A stretch of DNA of 64,000 bases from contig NC_052026.1 of the NCBI RefSeq assembly GCF_015832195.1, positions 13,069,619 through 13,133,618 of the forward strand. Reading direction: 5' to 3'. This document shows positions 59,906 to 64,000 of the stretch, one piece after another; the stretch's first letter is position 1, and each line of letters opens with the position of its first letter. Source of the DNA: Motacilla alba alba. Lineage: Eukaryota > Chordata > Aves > Passeriformes > Motacillidae. Below the pieces are notes generated by a model. It did not search any database. It saw only the letters and a list, made by a program, of their open reading frames with translations, and was not told the DNA's origin. Both the position numbers and the translations under genes were made by a program.

Positions 59906-62900
59906 CTGGTGACAAGTTGGTGACAGGACAGTCAGGGCTGAGAGCAGCTGACCAGCAAGCTGCAATTCAGCCTTCTCATTCTGGTGTAGAGACTTCAATG
60001 GCAGGACAATCTGAAGAGCAAGGATTGCCAGGCACCAGCAAGAAAAGATTCAGGACTCAAAGCTGTCGGAGCACAGCAAGGGTTCACCACAGACAGGCCT
60101 CTTCCCAGCTTTCAGAGACTGGGGCTGCCCAACACACACCTTCAGCTCACCCTCCAACAAACAGCTCCTATTTCCCACCCCGTTACTCTGGAGCCAGACT
60201 GAAGAGCACTTCCAGCCTTTTTTGCTCTCCAACTGTGCCTGGAGAAGGACTCAGCCCAGCACCCTGGCTGCCATCTCTGCACTAGAATCCCTCCCATCTT
60301 CCTTAGGCTGCGCCCTCCTGCTCCAGGAAAGTGCTGCTGAGAACACAGCAGCTCGTTTGGCAAAGAAAGACTCCTGACATTGGTGCTACCAGCATCCAGG
60401 ACAAACAGCTTGCTTTGTCAGTGCACAGAAAGTCTGTGACATTCCTGGTGGTACTGCACAGGAGGATAAGCTAGGCGTTTCCTTGGGCTAGCCAGCAGAC
60501 AAGGAGATATGGATTTATTAGAGCTTCAAACACTCAAGGGCTTTGGGTGATGAGTGGGATTTCCAGATAAACTTTAAGCTACTTACAGCCTCTGCAAACT
60601 CCCTTAGATCCTCTGATGAATAACATGAGAGACACTAAGAGAACCACACAAAGCTGGAGACATGCAGCACTAAACCACGCATCTCCCTTTTCCCCCTTCT
60701 TCTCACTATCCTTGGCTTTACTGAGAGCTCCTAAATAGTCATAAACCTACAGAGGCAGGGTCAAGTGCTACAGGCAAATTCCAAAGTTGTGCAAGATGTG
60801 TCTTTTCCACTCATGGAGGTCAAGAAGTAGATCTCAGAAAGCCTGGGCAGACAGGGAAATCCAAGAGCAGTTTCAGGTGGTGCTAGAACAGTTACGTTGC
60901 TTGTGTATATGGCAGGCATGCCTTGGGAAAATCCCCATCAGGAAACAGCACTCACCCACAGAGATGCTGTCCACTCAAAGGAAGGGACAAGCTAAATAAA
61001 TGTCAGGGCTCCTTGCCCACCCCATTTGGAAGATAAATGTAGACTTCACTGTTCACAAGAGCAGCAGCTCTCCTGCCCTCATCCTGGGATGGGCTAGAGG
61101 CCATCAGCACCTAACTGCTCCTCTGATTCAGGCATCCAGCAGCCATAGTGGAGCCCAGAGGGATTCAGCAGTGAGCTCTCCTCACTGACCATCCCCATGC
61201 ACAGCACCTTACAGTGATGCTGCAGCATTCACTGGCTTTGGGGACTACTTTGCAACCTCCCTCTGTACAATCCTCAGCACAATTCTCCTCTCCTCCTCCC
61301 CAGGCACACCTAGCTCTTCTGCAGGCCTTCAACTGCAGAGAGGGGAAGGAGTGACACCAACCAGGGAAGAGAGCTCAGCCTGCCCCAGCTCACTCCTCAG
61401 GGTCCCTGCTGAGGGGCCTGATGAGCCATGAAGCAGCTGGAGAGGCAGAGAAACTCTGCATGGCAGACATAGGAAGCAGCGAGGCGCCAAGACTATCTGT
61501 GTGCTCCCGTTATCACAGGCACGCTGCTGCAACAATAGCCCCTTATCACTGCCCTCAAGTCAGAGCTCCTCGCTGTCCCACTGAGGACCCCACAGAACTC
61601 AGGTTGCACTTTGAGCTCCCAGCTCATCCCCCAAACCCAAGTGTTCTCCGAAAAACGTGAATGCAACCCACACGCAGAGAACGGCACTGTCCAGGTCTCC
61701 AGAAAGGGGCAGGCAGGGCAGGAATCCACTCTCCAGCCCTGTTATCCACAGAGTTTGGGGTGCTCCTCTCCTCAGTAGTACAGCAGCTCAGGCAGATCCC
61801 AGAGATGCCATGCCTCATGCTGAGTGGGTTTGGTACGTCGGCGGGTCCCCTCATCCCCACCCTCGAGTCATCCTTCAAAGGGAGCAGGGACAGTCACGCG
61901 CAGCAATGTCAAAGCTCCTCTCCATTTACCAGAGCACTGCTGCTTCAGCACTTTCCAGGGGCTAATGGAGTGGCTCAGCACCACGAGAGGAGCAGGTCGA
62001 TGGGGAGGCAGGGGGGAAGACGCAAGTAGCTCCTGACTGCCCTGCTGGAGGTTAACCAGCTGCAACGGGAGATTAACAGGAATTTCAGCAATCGTGCGGT
62101 GGCTTACTTCCCCCCTTCCCTGCAGTCTCCAAATCCTTCATTAACTTCTTACACTAAGAGAAGAAGAGTGCAAAAGTTAAATGAGCTCTGACAAGTTTTC
62201 AAAAGGGTTTTTAAGCATCCTTCACTCCTTTTGCTATTAATTAGCAACGAAGAACCACCACCGGGAGAGGCTTCGGTACAGACTGAACAGCTCTCGCTGC
62301 TGCCCGTGCACGCTTCAGCTCAGCTCAAATGCTCTCAGAGGGCCCCATAAGAGGCACCAGAGAAACCCAGTTCTTGCAGCACTTCCCACAGCTCACGCTG
62401 CAATCTTTCAAGGGCACCGTGTTTAACTTCGCAGCACTGCACTAACTCGCTCCAGCGGCTGAAAAACAGCTTACTCCATTTTGCAGCTGGTTTATTTTTC
62501 TGAACAGGTTTTTGCCTCTCAGCATTGCAGTTTAAAATGTAACTGAGACTCTCTGACCAACCACTGTGAGCTGCAGAGTGTTTCTGTAATGAGACCCTCC
62601 TTGCTCCAGCACCAGGCGCAGCAGAAGCCCCCCCGGCCCTCATTCCCACAGAGGCTTGTGGAGTACCTGGAAGGATGCTGTGCCTTTGACTTTCTCTACG
62701 TTTAGAAACCAGAGCAGCAGCATGGTCTGTGCAAGGCCATGGAGCAAGAAAGTTTACAGGAGCACTTGGTCTCAAATCTAGTGCCACATGCCAGCCCTCT
62801 CCATCTGCCAGGGAGCACAGCAAGCGCCTGGCTTATCCAGATCAATAGGAATCAGACCTGGGGCATTCTGCCACTGAGGATGCAATGCAAGACACGCAGC

Positions 62901-63879
62901 TTCCATCTAACGGAGAAGAGCAGCCCCTGGAGACTGGGCAAAGGGAAAAAATCCCAAGATTTTTTTTTTTCCCCAAGAAGTAGGAAAATGGGCCCCATGA
63001 GACTCTTCTTGCACTTTGTTCTTATCCACTGCTTCAGTCTCAGGCCTTCCTGAAAATGAGGCATTGTCCCAAGGCATATTATGAAATTCCCAGACCACGT
63101 CACACAAGGAGAACACAGCATTTGCGAGGGGGACGGGTGGGAGAGAAATCCCAGACTATTCCAGGAAATACAAGGAGACATCCCTGAAATGACTTCCCCT
63201 CCAGCCAGGAGGGGAAGGGAGGACCTCCCACCTCGCTCCCTGTACCCAGCCAAAACTAGGTCAGTGACACAGCCCTGCTCGCAGCGAGAGCTCCTCTCCA
63301 GACACCAGGACACATGGAAGAGTCCAGCCAGGAGGATGAAGGGGGTAACCTTGCCCCTTTCCATAGCCTGACATGTTTCCTGTAAGAGAGCCCAGCTGGC
63401 CCTCCAGCCCTGTCAAAGAGGCAAGCAGTTCCTCCTCTGCTTCCTCCTAAGCACCACAACCCTGCCAGCTGGCTTGAAAGAGAAAATCCACTTTGGCCTT
63501 TCCTTGGCCCTTTATCAGACAAAACAAAGGGAAAAAAAAAGATCCCCACACCTTGCTTTCAAAGGCTTTTTCTGCTTCTTTCCCAATTTCTAAGGTTAGG
63601 AACTGCTACACCTGACTGGCAGCCCTCACACGCCTTCAGAAGATACACTAAGTGCCCAGCCTGGTTGCAAAACCCAAGGTCTTGAGCTACAGCACCCTCA
63701 AGAACACTATCCCCCCAAGTCGAGGGGGGATGGGATGGGGGTGCCACATCTACTGCTTCATATCCTAGAGCCAAAACACCTCCCTTCTAGAAAGCCTCCT
63801 CCCTTCACAACGCCTTCCTCCCTTGACCTTGACACGGATGCCAGCTCCAGCATGCACCCACCCGTCTGTGCCGGGGAGG

Positions 63880-64000
63880 GGATGGGGATGAGGGTCCAAG
63901 AGGGGGTCAGCTCCCCGTTCCCGGCTGAACCGCGCCCACCGCCGCCCCCGGGCACCCACGGAGGGAGGGAAAGCCGGGGGAAGGCTTCGGGGAGCCGGCA
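63880..64000 (-). other. ZNRF1: GC-rich right edge, probable margin of ZNRF1 exon 1 CpG island
   Basis: CpG density rises sharply over the last 120 bp (ccgcgcccaccgccgcccccgggc). In vertebrates ZNRF1 exon 1 is embedded in a CpG island, so this is plausibly the start of intron 1. No ZNRF1 N-terminal peptide is readable within the window. Confidence 0.4.

Larger units (their letters stand above)
46996..64000 (-). other. ZNRF1: Large first intron of ZNRF1 (partial)
   Basis: At least 17 kb upstream of the zinc-finger exon. The N-terminal coding exon, expected to begin with a myristoylation motif, was not found, so it probably lies to the right of the window. Contents recognised: a 62-bp tandem duplication at 47811, small tandem repeats at 50893 and 52584, a CR1 copy at 59297 and a GC-rich right edge. 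I see no other gene. Confidence 0.75.

Noticed and set aside
1..64000. tRNA, rRNA, CRISPR or bacterial mobile elements
   Set aside because: None recognisable; the window is intron-rich vertebrate DNA throughout.

Overview
This is vertebrate nuclear DNA, almost certainly from a bird and probably a songbird. Genes are split into short exons with GT-AG introns. The recognisable interspersed repeats are CR1 LINE fragments, and one LTR resembles passerine endogenous retrovirus LTRs. The gene order CFDP1 - BCAR1 - CTRB - LDHD - ZNRF1 matches human 16q23.1. There are no bacterial-type operons, CRISPR arrays or tRNAs that I can support.

Layout. 1-19205 (+) holds the last two coding exons of CFDP1 (13328-13486 and 18473-18553), a very long upstream intron and a 3' UTR ending near an AATAAA at 19180. 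19206-25217 is intergenic. 25218-25722 is a GC-rich minisatellite directly upstream of the CpG-rich BCAR1 promoter. BCAR1 (p130Cas, +) is complete in seven coding exons (26008-31925, 907 codons).

33186-41796 is the main feature: an inverted duplication with arms of about 3.9 kb (33186-37104 and 37924-41796) around an 819-bp spacer. Each arm carries a whole chymotrypsinogen B gene and the first four coding exons of LDHD. The two chymotrypsinogen genes are transcribed away from each other out of the spacer, which holds an LTR and a CR1 fragment. The left chymotrypsinogen gene is intact. The right one has a 1-bp insertion in exon 2 as read here. The right LDHD continues beyond the arm into a complete 11-exon gene (40840-44065, 481 aa). 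The left LDHD stops after exon 4 at the arm boundary and is a truncated copy.

44213-64000: LDHD (+) and ZNRF1 (-) converge tail to tail, with poly(A) signals about 320 bp apart. The last three coding exons of ZNRF1 lie at 46004-46995 with a 3' UTR of about 1.5 kb. The rest of the window (46996-64000) is one ZNRF1 intron, with exon 1 presumably beyond the right edge, where GC content rises again.

The genes are neighbours by descent rather than partners in one pathway: a chromatin-remodelling subunit (CFDP1), an adhesion adaptor (BCAR1), a pancreatic digestive zymogen (CTRB), a mitochondrial D-lactate dehydrogenase (LDHD) and a RING E3 ligase (ZNRF1). The most interesting biology is the palindrome: recent or conversion-homogenised paralogues in head-to-head orientation, sharing only about 120 bp of upstream promoter DNA. 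All sequence comparisons here were done by eye.
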